DNA of 8,583 nt from an uncultured Hungatella sp. (GCA_910579515.1 CAJTUV010000059.1:1-8583), one strand, 5' to 3'; numbered from the stretch's first letter, positions 1 through 5,752 are shown. Program-made: numbers and translations. Notes: a model not told the origin generated them from the letters alone.

Positions 1-2
1 TT

Positions 3-53
3 GTTTTCTTCGAAAGTCAGTTCTCCACTCCACAAGACGACATCACTATTTAA
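3..53 (+). CDS. Possible C-terminal end of an upstream gene
   Basis: A frame open from the window edge ends at TAA 51-53 and reads VFFESQFSTPQDDITI, which has an ordinary protein composition. It would be the tail of a gene running in from the left, plausibly a phage tail or baseplate gene given what lies downstream. The other two forward frames are also open to about position 60, so the choice of frame is a guess. No family can be assigned from 16 residues. Confidence 0.2.
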   Translation, partial: VFFESQFSTPQDDITI

Positions 54-76
54 TTAAGTGATTTCTTCCTAAAGCG

Positions 77-106
77 TTAGCCGTCAAGTGTTAACTTGGC
101 GGCTAA
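77..106 (+). terminator. 12-bp hairpin, possible terminator of the upstream unit
   Basis: TTAGCCGTCAAG (77-88) pairs with CTTGGCGGCTAA (95-106) over 12 bp with one G-T wobble and a TGTTAA loop. There is no run of T after it, so it is a weak intrinsic terminator at best. Its position, between a possible gene end and a fresh promoter, suggests that it insulates the 304-1961 cassette from upstream transcription. A smaller 5-bp hairpin (TCACT/AGTGA, 43-61) lies just before it. Confidence 0.4.
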
Positions 107-152
107 TTAAAAATCGAAATAATGATATTTTAAAGGAATCGTCGAATATGTA

Positions 153-181
153 TTGACAAAATAGAACATATGTTCTAAAAT
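153..181 (+). promoter_or_regulatory. Promoter with an embedded LexA-like operator, upstream of the two-gene cassette
   Basis: A perfect -35 box TTGACA (153-158) is followed after 17 bp by TAAAAT (176-181), a 5/6 match to the -10 consensus. Transcription would begin near 188 and leave a leader of about 115 nt before the ATG at 304. The spacer is almost filled by a 16-bp palindrome, so a bound repressor would block RNA polymerase directly. Confidence 0.7.
162..177. promoter_or_regulatory. Candidate LexA (SOS) box
   Basis: TAGAACATATGTTCTA is a perfect 16-bp palindrome with core GAACATATGTTC (164-175). The known Gram-positive LexA/DinR box is CGAAC-N4-GTTCG, and clostridial versions keep GAAC-N4-GTTC, which this fits exactly. 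Its place between -35 and -10 is typical of a repression site. A phage repressor with a similar palindrome is an alternative. I saw no second GAAC-N4-GTTC site in the window. Confidence 0.65.
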
Positions 182-265
182 ATAAAGCATAAAAATGTGA
201 CTGTAAGATAAAATAATATACAAATTTTTATAGTTAGATTTGGTAAGATTTTCCAATCTGATATA

Positions 266-274
266 TGATATAAT
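266..274 (+). promoter_or_regulatory. Second promoter: extended -10 element
   Basis: TGATATAAT (266-274) is a perfect extended -10 (TG-N-TATAAT) only 30 bp before the start codon at 304. No good -35 lies 17 bp upstream, which is tolerated for extended -10 promoters. An interrupted inverted repeat, AGATTTGG (236-243) with CCAATCT (253-259), lies just upstream and could be a regulator site. This start would bypass the LexA-like box and could give basal expression. Confidence 0.4.
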
Positions 275-303
275 TAAAAAAATGTCGAATTGGAGAGTCT
301 GCT

Positions 304-1248
304 ATGATTATATATTTTTCAAAAGTCAACTTGGAATCAACAGAACTTTTAAAAATGTATCAGGAAAAAAGTTTTGTAGATATGAAAAAGAAAGTCTTAC
401 AATCTTTTGAAAGTGGAATAATTTATGAGATTGAGGATAGCTTTAAAACTAATACAGGAGAGGTGCGTTTTGTAAGAACAAATTATCGGTTGCTTGTAGG
501 AAAGAAAACAGATGAATATGTGTCTGGGGTGATTTATAAATCTACAGTTTTATATTATAAAAAACTCAATGCAGTTACAGGAAGAGTAGAGCCGGATTCT
601 ATACCAACGATAGAAGATGTTAAATTTTATTTTGATGTAGATAAAGAGATCGTAGGTTTCCATACGAGACAGCGGTTTGGATATCAAGAGTTTAATACCG
701 CTTTTGCTGGTATAATTAATATATGTATGGAAAAAAGCAATTCTCCAATGAGATTTTTTGCCTCACTTTATAATGAAGGAATGCAGATCAAGGAACTTAA
801 ACAAGAATTAAGGAATATAGGGAATATCAAGAGATTAGAATTTAATTTTAAATTGCCAAATCCTTCTGATGATGAAATGATAGATGATCTAAGTAATGGA
901 TTAACAGATACAGCGAAAATGATGAAAGAAGCAAATGCTCATGCAGTGAGTGTAATTTTTGATTCAGATGGTAAAGTTGGCTTAAATATTGATTCATGCG
1001 AAATACAGGATAAAATTGAGAAGGTAGGACATTTGACAAATGGGATTTCTGATATAGATGCAATAAAAAATGGATATGCTCGTGTCACTGCTACAGCAAG
1101 TAACGGAAAAAAATTTACAACGGAGGAACGCAAACCGATTAAAAGAGAGTTAATAAATGAGAAAAGTGAAGAATTTTTCTTAGCATGTAAAGATACTATA
1201 GCTAATATCTTTAGAAATGATTGGAAAAAAGGAGGAGATAGGATATGA
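304..1248 (+). CDS. DUF4747/RexA-like soluble protein of a putative two-gene phage-exclusion cassette
   Basis: This 314-residue protein has no signal peptide or membrane segment. GGAG at 292-295, 8 bp before the ATG, fixes the start. The layout recalls DUF4747: an N-terminal strand/helix region (1-35), EVRFVRTNYRLLVGK at 53-67, an FxxDVDKEIVGFH segment at 108-120, NFKLPNPSDDEM at 181-192, and a C-terminal NGYARVTATASNGKKF at 256-271. The IVGF and KLP segments, the length and the partner gene also recall lambda RexA (279 residues) and, more loosely, KwaB of Kiwa. These likenesses come from memory, not from an alignment. RexA is a DNA-binding sensor protein in lambda superinfection exclusion; a similar sensor role here is inference. 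The gene overlaps the next by 4 bp (ATGA), and its last codons form that gene's ribosome binding site. It is visibly more A+T-rich than the lysis genes, suggesting separate acquisition. Confidence 0.6.
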   Translation: MIIYFSKVNLESTELLKMYQEKSFVDMKKKVLQSFESGIIYEIEDSFKTNTGEVRFVRTNYRLLVGKKTDEYVSGVIYKSTVLYYKKLNAVTGRVEPDSIPTIEDVKFYFDVDKEIVGFHTRQRFGYQEFNTAFAGIINICMEKSNSPMRFFASLYNEGMQIKELKQELRNIGNIKRLEFNFKLPNPSDDEMIDDLSNGLTDTAKMMKEANAHAVSVIFDSDGKVGLNIDSCEIQDKIEKVGHLTNGISDIDAIKNGYARVTATASNGKKFTTEERKPIKRELINEKSEEFFLACKDTIANIFRNDWKKGGDRI

Positions 1249-1961
1249 TAGAGCGAATTAAATCGTATAATAGATATAAAGATTACTATACTTTTTCCTG
1301 CATTGAAGTGAAAATAGCAACTATAATTACATTTATTTTAATGTTTTTCATATTTGGAGTACTAAATTTTTATGAGATTTTTAGTGTGGTTCAGGAAGAT
1401 TTAAAACAAATCATCCTTGCGATCTTAGGGGGAGAATTTACGTTACTTGGGATGTCTCTCGCAGGTATGGCTATAATAACATCTTTAATTTCCCCGGACT
1501 TTTTGCATGCAATAGGCAAGGTAGATGATAATGATACAATAAATAGGGTATTGTCTCATTTTGAATTTTCGGCATTGAATCTGGGAATACAAATATCATA
1601 TCTTCTTCTGGTATACTTTGCCTTTATTAGTACAATGGAGGTTTTAAATAAAATTCCTTTTATAATTTGTTCGACGTTAGTTTGTTACCATTTTTTTTTC
1701 AATCTTTTTTATATTATTTCGTTAATTGGAGAATGTATAAAGATTAACAAAATAAAAACTCAAAGTAGAGAAATAATTTCACTTGAAAAAACAATTTATG
1801 ATATTGCAAATGAATTTCGAATAGATTTTATATTGGCAATATTGTTAAAAGAAAAGAATTTGAATAGAGAGCAGTTATTGAAAGAATTGTGTTCTATGAT
1901 AGATAAATCTAATATATCTGATGGAGAAATAATAAAGGAGTATTTTAGGAATTATTATTGA
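1245..1961 (+). CDS. Four-helix inner-membrane protein, RexB/KwaA-like partner
   Basis: The 238-residue product has four hydrophobic helices at about 24-42, 56-82, 108-130 and 138-162. A charged loop (about 83-107) separates helices 2 and 3, and a polar C-terminal tail of about 75 residues (165-238) is probably cytoplasmic. The start is set by GGAGGAG (1231-1237), 7 bp before an ATG that overlaps the upstream stop, so the two proteins should be translationally coupled and made in fixed ratio. In RexAB and Kiwa a four-helix membrane protein is paired with a soluble DNA-binding partner; RexB is an ion channel that depolarises the cell. By analogy this protein could be the membrane effector or anchor, but no channel motif can be recognised and RexB itself is shorter (144 residues). 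I do not recognise the family from sequence alone. The coding sequence is very A+T-rich. Confidence 0.65.
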   Translation: MIERIKSYNRYKDYYTFSCIEVKIATIITFILMFFIFGVLNFYEIFSVVQEDLKQIILAILGGEFTLLGMSLAGMAIITSLISPDFLHAIGKVDDNDTINRVLSHFEFSALNLGIQISYLLLVYFAFISTMEVLNKIPFIICSTLVCYHFFFNLFYIISLIGECIKINKIKTQSREIISLEKTIYDIANEFRIDFILAILLKEKNLNREQLLKELCSMIDKSNISDGEIIKEYFRNYY

Positions 1962-2055
1962 TACAGTAAATAGATACTTTTGAAGGATTATTATCTAAGC
2001 AGAATTAGATTAACATAATTATTTTTTAGAATGAATTCAACAGAGTTGGATGATC

Positions 2056-2076
2056 AAGGTTAGCTTCGCTGATTTT
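2056..2076 (+). terminator. Weak hairpin after the two-gene cassette
   Basis: AAGGTTAGC (2056-2064), a TTC loop and GCTGATTTT (2068-2076) can form a 9-bp stem rich in G-T pairs, with some T at its 3' side. It is the only terminator candidate between the membrane gene and the phage gene at 2184 other than the hairpin at 2121. The rest of 1962-2120 shows only a poor promoter-like pair, TTGAGT (2079) and TATAAT (2100-2105), with a 15-bp spacer. Confidence 0.3.
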
Positions 2077-2120
2077 AATTGAGTGGGATTTTAGTTTTAT
2101 ATAATTATTTTTAGATGATA

Positions 2121-2149
2121 GAGACTCTTCACGGGTCTTTATTTTTTAT
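2121..2149 (+). terminator. Intrinsic terminator in front of the late genes
   Basis: GAGACTC (2121-2127), loop TTCAC and GGGTCTT (2133-2139) form a 7-bp stem with G-T pairs, followed by TTATTTTTTAT. This excludes the upstream ATG frame for the next gene, because that start would sit inside the stem. The first of several terminator-like hairpins in the lysis region, it also closes the 304-1961 unit. Confidence 0.65.
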
Positions 2150-2183
2150 ATCAAAAATCAAAAAAGAAAAGGAGAAACTTATT

Positions 2184-2576
2184 ATGAACAAAGAAAAATT
2201 AGTACTGACTGACGGTACGGAAATCGCCCTGGGATACAGCCTGGGAATTAATGAACTGCATGTCGTGGCAGAAAGTAAAAGAGCTGCCTGTACGCTGTGG
2301 GAACAACTAACAAAGGAAAACCTCAAGAAAGTCTCCGTTAAAAATGCGTCTGATATGACAGTAGGTGTTTACCAGGATATGGTGTTAGACCATATCGAGG
2401 GCAGGGATTGCGCGGATGAGACTGTACAACTGACGATAAGCCTGCGCAGTAAGACCACGGAGGAGGTTTTAATTGAGAGATTGGAGGCCGTGGAGTCAGG
2501 GCAGCATGCGCAGGACCAGGGCATTGATGACTTAGGGCAGGCAATCAGTGATATCATGGAAGGAGGTGCACAGTAA
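2184..2576 (+). CDS. Small phage protein of the tail-to-lysis region (function unknown)
   Basis: The product has 130 residues. An in-frame ATG exists at 2115, but it precedes a terminator hairpin; the ATG at 2184 has GGAG 9 bp upstream and is preferred. The protein appears to have two parts. The N-terminal part (1-95) is strand-rich with LTDGTEIALGYSLGINELHV near the start. The C-terminal helix (about 93-122: EEVLIERLEAVESGQ followed by QGIDDLGQAISDIMEGG) looks like a short coiled coil. Proteins of this build commonly sit just upstream of small XkdX/CD1375-type genes and holins in Firmicute siphophages and may be tail or baseplate accessories. That role comes from context only. Its stop overlaps the next start (TAATG), so the two are coupled. 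Confidence 0.6.
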   Translation: MNKEKLVLTDGTEIALGYSLGINELHVVAESKRAACTLWEQLTKENLKKVSVKNASDMTVGVYQDMVLDHIEGRDCADETVQLTISLRSKTTEEVLIERLEAVESGQHAQDQGIDDLGQAISDIMEGGAQ

Positions 2577-2704
2577 TGGGAGCTTTTTACGGCAGGAAGA
2601 TTAAATATGCTGAAATCAATCCTAAAACGGGGAAAGCTTGGACGCTGGAAGATGTACCATCTTACTGGCGGTCTAAGGTAACACAGTGGATGGGAGAAAA
2701 CTAA
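2576..2704 (+). CDS. 42-residue phage protein, CD1375/XkdX-like
   Basis: The ATG at 2576 overlaps the preceding TAA by one base and follows a perfect AGGAGGTG (2561-2568). The 42-residue product begins MGAFYGRKIKYAEINPK and ends EDVPSYWRSKVTQWMGEN. Very small proteins with a V-P-x3-R-x2-V-type C-terminus sit at this position, between tail genes and holin, in many clostridial phages (CD1375 family; XkdX in PBSX has the same position). The match is loose and remembered. Genes this short are easily missed by gene callers. The function of such proteins is not known. Confidence 0.7.
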   Translation: MGAFYGRKIKYAEINPKTGKAWTLEDVPSYWRSKVTQWMGEN

Positions 2705-2724
2705 GGGCCAGAGGGCTCTTTTTT
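2704..2724 (+). terminator. Terminator-like hairpin before the holin gene
   Basis: AGGGCC (2704-2709), loop AGAG and GGCTCT (2714-2719) form a 6-bp stem with one wobble pair, followed directly by TTTTT (2720-2724). The stem begins at the last base of the preceding stop codon. It probably reduces read-through into the holin gene, keeping its dose below that of the tail genes. Confidence 0.6.
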
Positions 2725-2746
2725 CGTGCAAAGAAAGGAGATTTTT

Positions 2747-3187
2747 ATGCAGAGAGTGAAAGCATTATTTATTACGGCATGGAGTGCGCTATTTAGTCTC
2801 TTGGGAATCCTTGCATTGCCAGTGGCGCTACTGGTTGTTGGCAATGTTACGGATTATATAACTGGTATTGCGGCCTCCCAATACAGAGAGGAGCAGGTAA
2901 GCAGCTACAAAGGGATCAGGGGTATCTACAAAAAGATAGGGATGTGGATCCTGATATTTATTGGATGGATGATGGATATGCTGATTGGATATACGGTCCA
3001 GTATATCGGCCTTAACATATCATTGCCTTATATCGTTGCTACCGTGGTGGCTGTCTGGTTAATCTGCAATGAGGTTATCTCCATCCTGGAAAATCTGATT
3101 GACATAGGTGTGGATATACCACCATTCTTAATGCCGCTTGCTAAGATGATAAAAGGGCAGGTAGAGGATAAGACAAAACTGGAGTAA
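2747..3187 (+). CDS. Phage holin, Cph1/TcdE-type (Phage_holin_4 family)
   Basis: Holins assemble in the cytoplasmic membrane and at a set time open it so that the endolysin reaches the wall. This protein has 146 residues. The ATG at 2747 is preceded by AAAGGAG (2734-2740); an in-frame GTG at 2726 lies before that ribosome site and is unlikely. Hydrophobic helices lie at about 11-32, 65-85 and 93-115. The family hallmarks are visible: a D-Y-I-T-G-I motif after the first helix (36-41), the SSYKGIRGIYKK segment (52-63) before the second helix, and a charged C-terminus (EDKTKLE). The endolysin gene follows directly, as in a standard lysis cassette. A membrane role in toxin release, as for TcdE, is known in the family, but nothing here suggests it. 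Confidence 0.88.
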   Translation: MQRVKALFITAWSALFSLLGILALPVALLVVGNVTDYITGIAASQYREEQVSSYKGIRGIYKKIGMWILIFIGWMMDMLIGYTVQYIGLNISLPYIVATVVAVWLICNEVISILENLIDIGVDIPPFLMPLAKMIKGQVEDKTKLE

Positions 3188-3195
3188 AAAAGGAT

Positions 3196-3221
3196 AGGCC
3201 TGGGGAATCCTCAGGCCTTTT
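3196..3221 (+). terminator. Strong hairpin between holin and endolysin
   Basis: AGGCCTGGGG (3196-3205), loop AAT and CCTCAGGCCT (3209-3218) form a 10-bp stem with one G-T pair, followed by TTTT (3218-3221). This is a good intrinsic terminator placed only 6 bp before the endolysin ribosome site, so it probably attenuates endolysin transcription. Confidence 0.7.
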
Positions 3222-3236
3222 AAAGTGGAGGAAATT

Positions 3237-4100
3237 ATGGGAGTTATTCAGGAAAAAGTAACGCCGGAATTTAAAAGGTGGGTTGGATACTGTGAGAAGA
3301 ATAAAAAGTCACAGATTGGTACATATGACAGCCCTGAAGATTATAAGAAAAATGCTGGAACAGGCAATTATACAGTATTTGCAGAGCTGTACAGGAGCAA
3401 GACTGGAATTAATGTCCAGGGCCAGCCTTGGTGTGACAGCTTTTTTGATACGGTTTTAATCCATCTTTTTGGCGTGGATAAGGCAAAAGCCTTGCTGGGC
3501 GGCTTCTCTGCATATACGCCAACTTCTGTTAACTATTATAAACAGATGGGAAGGTATCATAAAGCCCCCCAGGAAGGGGATCAGATATTTTTCCACAATG
3601 GCACGCGGATTTACCATACTGGATACGTTTATAGCGTCAAGGATGGCATTGTTTACACTGTGGAGGGAAATACCAGCTCAAATAAAATACTGGAAAACGA
3701 GGGCGGATGTGTGGCTTATAAACAGTATCCTTTAGGATGGTCCAGTGGAAAGAAACGGATTGATGGATACGGGAGGCCGGATTATAGCATAGTGGAAACG
3801 TATCAGGAAGGTTTTGTGCTGGCTGCAGACGGCAAACGCTGGTGGTATCAGTATAAGAATGGTTCCTATCCCTCTGATGGATGGGCATACTTGACAGAGC
3901 AGACATCTGGATCCTCTGGCTGGTATTTGTTTGATACAAAAGGGTATATGCTGACTGGATATCAGACCGCTCCTGATGGAAAGAAATATTTCCTTTGCCC
4001 TGAAGGAATCCATGAGGGCCAGTGTATGGTAACGAATGACCAAGGGAAGCTGATGATCGCAGAGTATGATGTAATGGCTAAGAAATATCTGCTAAATTGA
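3237..4100 (+). CDS. CHAP-domain endolysin with C-terminal wall-binding repeats
   Basis: This is the lysis enzyme, a cysteine-type peptidoglycan amidase/endopeptidase that acts on the host wall once the holin opens the membrane. The 287-residue product starts at the ATG at 3237, 5 bp after GGAGG (3227-3231); a GTG at 3225 overlaps that site and is not used. An N-terminal CHAP domain spans about 1-165, with the catalytic Cys66 in GQPWCDSFF, His127 in IYHTGYV and an acidic/amide partner in VEGNTS (142-147). The C-terminal part (about 190-287) carries aromatic-glycine repeats typical of choline-binding-like wall-binding modules: GFVLAADGKRWWYQY, DGWAYL, SGWYLFDTKGYMLTGYQ and PDGKKYF. No signal peptide is present, so export depends on the holin. 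Length and order are normal for clostridial phages, and the gene appears intact. Confidence 0.9.
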   Translation: MGVIQEKVTPEFKRWVGYCEKNKKSQIGTYDSPEDYKKNAGTGNYTVFAELYRSKTGINVQGQPWCDSFFDTVLIHLFGVDKAKALLGGFSAYTPTSVNYYKQMGRYHKAPQEGDQIFFHNGTRIYHTGYVYSVKDGIVYTVEGNTSSNKILENEGGCVAYKQYPLGWSSGKKRIDGYGRPDYSIVETYQEGFVLAADGKRWWYQYKNGSYPSDGWAYLTEQTSGSSGWYLFDTKGYMLTGYQTAPDGKKYFLCPEGIHEGQCMVTNDQGKLMIAEYDVMAKKYLLN

Positions 4101-4111
4101 TCCATATAATA

Positions 4112-4144
4112 GAAGAGAGCGGTGGCAAGTTCCGCTCTCTTTCC
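4112..4144 (+). terminator. Terminator after the endolysin gene
   Basis: AAGAGAGCGG (4113-4122) and CCGCTCTCTT (4132-4141) form a perfect 10-bp stem with a nine-base loop, followed by TTCC. It ends the lysis cassette. Between here and 4281 I see no gene and no other clear signal. Confidence 0.75.
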
Positions 4145-4281
4145 TAATCCTCTAAGCATTATTGAATATGTTCTAGCACTCTGCCAATCTTAGTGAATTT
4201 CCTATAAAATAATGTTTGCTTCATCTAATCCATAAGCTATCATGCCTAGTAGTCGATAAATTAAGCTGCATAAGAAATGAT

Positions 4282-4310
4282 TTGAGATTGTTACCGATAT
4301 GGATTATGAT
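4282..4310 (+). promoter_or_regulatory. Promoter of the membrane-protein cargo gene
   Basis: TTGAGA (4282-4287), a 17-bp spacer and TATGAT (4305-4310) each match the sigma-A consensus at five of six positions. Transcription would start near 4317, about 80 nt before the gene at 4399. A private promoter after the late terminator is the usual arrangement for a phage cargo gene expressed in the lysogen. Confidence 0.55.
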
Positions 4311-4398
4311 ATAAGCAACTGCACAAAGTGATTTTGATTGTATTTCACATATTTGTGTTGCAAAAATTTAAAATCTACGTTTTCATAAATGAGTAAAT

Positions 4399-4896
4399 TT
4401 GAATAAAATAAAGAGTTTGATTGGAATGGAGAAGGCTGTGGACGTTGGCTCTTTAGGATTATTAGCATTGGTTCTTGCTGCTATTAGAGATTTTTTTGAA
4501 TTTTCACCAAGGGGAACTTTAAAAATTTTGCTATTTTTTCTAATAAAAGCAATTTTCTACATAATACTAAGCGGAAAAACAAATATACGAATTTCAATAA
4601 GAATTATGATATATATGCTAATTATTATAATTGATGTACTCAAATGTATGATTGCTCTATATATCGTGAGGGACGGATATATAACCATATTTAATATGAA
4701 TATTATTGATATGGTTATAACTGGAAAAGTATTCGAACTAATAATGTTTCCACTTATAGTTTTTGGGGCTTCAGAGGGACCCACGCTTTGGGCAATAGAA
4801 AATGGAACGGAATGGTTACTTTTTGGCGAAATCATATCTCTAATATTAGTAGGGATATGTTACTTTTTGATATATGTAATATTTAATGGATGGTAA
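4399..4896 (+). CDS. Small polytopic membrane protein, prophage cargo (unknown function)
   Basis: The 165-residue product is almost entirely membrane-embedded, with likely helices at about 16-33, 41-58, 66-91, 106-124 and 138-162. Between the last two is a conspicuous polar loop, ASEGPTLWAIENGTEW. I do not recognise the family and can assign no function. The start is uncertain. The frame opens with TTG at 4399 behind a poor ribosome site (GAG 4391-4393); the first ATG is at 4426 with a weak AAAGAG 10 bp upstream and would remove nine residues. The coding sequence is A+T-rich compared with the lysis genes, and it lies between endolysin and attachment site with its own promoter. This is typical of lysogenic-conversion or superinfection-exclusion genes, many of which are small membrane proteins; that role is inference. 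Confidence 0.6.
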   Translation: MNKIKSLIGMEKAVDVGSLGLLALVLAAIRDFFEFSPRGTLKILLFFLIKAIFYIILSGKTNIRISIRIMIYMLIIIIDVLKCMIALYIVRDGYITIFNMNIIDMVITGKVFELIMFPLIVFGASEGPTLWAIENGTEWLLFGEIISLILVGICYFLIYVIFNGW

Positions 4897-4947
4897 TTAT
4901 AAATATCTTTTAATTATTTAAAAATGATAGTTTAATGGGATTTGGTA

Positions 4948-4973
4948 TTGACATAGTATATGATGTGTACAAT
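4948..4973 (+). promoter_or_regulatory. Possible promoter of the 16-residue peptide unit
   Basis: A perfect TTGACA (4948-4953) is followed by TACAAT (4968-4973). The spacer is only 14 bp, shorter than the usual 16-18, so activity would be low or depend on an activator. The unit downstream has a hairpin (GGTTAAAATC 4988-4997 with GATTTAACC 5004-5012, one bulged A), a short open frame and a strong hairpin. Confidence 0.35.
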
Positions 4974-5058
4974 TAGAAAACGCACAAGGTTAAAATCATC
5001 TCAGATTTAACCATAGTGAACGCAGGGTTGAAAAAGGAAATTGTCTTGGAGTAAAAAA

Positions 5059-5109
5059 ATGTGGTTTAATACGTCAAAGCAAGAGAGCATAGAAAAGCTA
5101 AACCAATAG
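5059..5109 (+). CDS. Possible 16-residue peptide MWFNTSKQESIEKLNQ
   Basis: ATG at 5059 follows GGAG (5048-5051) with an ideal 7-bp gap and an A-rich spacer, and ends at TAG 5107-5109, four bases before a strong hairpin. The peptide is polar and amphipathic (SKQESIEKLNQ), not a hydrophobic type I toxin. It could be a regulatory or leader peptide, the surviving start of a truncated gene, or chance. The good ribosome site and tight hairpin are the only evidence that it is translated. Confidence 0.35.
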   Translation: MWFNTSKQESIEKLNQ

Positions 5110-5112
5110 CAT

Positions 5113-5136
5113 AGGCGGTAGGATAACCTACCGCCT
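5113..5136. terminator. Strong 10-bp hairpin
   Basis: AGGCGGTAGG (5113-5122), loop ATAA and CCTACCGCCT (5127-5136) form a perfect 10-bp stem. On the forward strand it is followed by the loosely T-rich GTTCGTCTTATCTTTT. It is the most stable-looking hairpin of the cargo zone and probably ends the peptide unit from about 4980. Confidence 0.6.
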
Positions 5137-5383
5137 GTTCGTCTTATCTTTTACCCAATTAAGGTAGTGACTTGTTCTATTGTATCACCTAAATAAAATT
5201 AGAATATCCACAAAAGTAGTTATTTCCGTTAAAAAATTAAGTACTTACTATATGGAGAATAAAAAGGCATATTCCCCTAACGAAATTTTACTTCTTGATT
5301 CCTCCAAAATAGAAATTGATTTTGTTGCCAAGATACAAATTTTTCACTACCAATACTTAGTAATAGTTTTTACATGTTTTACC
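5137..5383. other. A+T-rich intergenic stretch, no supported gene
   Basis: A 69-codon forward frame with a TTG start at 5180 lies here, but it lacks a ribosome site and has unremarkable composition, so I do not annotate it as a gene. The right part is the downstream flank of the reverse-strand gene ending at 5384. A loose stem there (around 5345-5370) has no T-run on the reverse strand. I see no other structure. Confidence 0.4.
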
Positions 5384-5752
5384 CTATGATTTAGAAATAA
5401 TCTCTCCTATCTGGGTAACCATAGAAGAAATTGCTGCTACGCCATCAACAGAATTGCCCAATGGCCATTCTTTCAAGTCTAGTATAACAGTACAAAATGT
5501 TTCATGCTTCAACTTTTCAAGGTCATATTGTAATTGGTGTTGAGCTATACTAATTTCTTTTTGAGCCGCTATTTCCGCCAATAAAACTTCTTTTTTATCC
5601 TCCATTACCTGGAGCAAAATATCTTTTTGAGCTTCAAGGCGCTTTTCAGCTCTTCTAGGAAATAAAAAATTTCTGTCAAATACATTCCCATTGTCATAGC
5701 CTACAATACCCTTTACAGTATTAAACACTTCTGGTAAATAGTTTTGTGCCAT
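5384..5752 (-). CDS. Coiled-coil cargo protein of unknown function
   Basis: The 122-residue product starts at the reverse-strand ATG at 5752, about 8 bases after a perfect GAGGAGGAAG ribosome site; the longer frame to 5800 would start upstream of that site and is rejected. Residues 1-34 form a short globular head (MAQNYLPEVFNTVKGIVGYD). Residues about 35-85 form a highly charged helix rich in E, K and Q (RRAEKRLEAQKDILLQVMED and on), probably a coiled coil. The C-terminus (86-122) contains LDLKEWPLGNSVDG and a short amphipathic helix. There is no membrane segment or signal peptide. I do not recognise the family. It is the only reverse-strand gene of the cargo zone and lies back to back with the candidate small RNA, suggesting either a lysogen-expressed function or a linked regulatory pair. 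Confidence 0.6.
   Translation of the reverse strand: MAQNYLPEVFNTVKGIVGYDNGNVFDRNFLFPRRAEKRLEAQKDILLQVMEDKKEVLLAEIAAQKEISIAQHQLQYDLEKLKHETFCTVILDLKEWPLGNSVDGVAAISSMVTQIGEIISKS

Noticed and set aside
2115..2183. Upstream ATG start for the 130-residue phage protein
   Set aside because: It precedes a terminator hairpin (2121-2149) and lacks a ribosome site; the ATG at 2184 has GGAG at the right distance.
3637..4043. Long reverse-strand frames opposite the endolysin gene
   Set aside because: They are shadows of a clear CHAP endolysin on the other strand, with no ribosome sites.
4160..4180. GAATATGTTCTA as a second LexA box
   Set aside because: The half-sites are too close (missing bases between GAA and GTTC), and it is not near a promoter.
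5180..5389. 69-residue forward frame with a TTG start
   Set aside because: No ribosome site, no recognisable features, and its end overlaps the 3' end of the reverse-strand gene; treated as chance.
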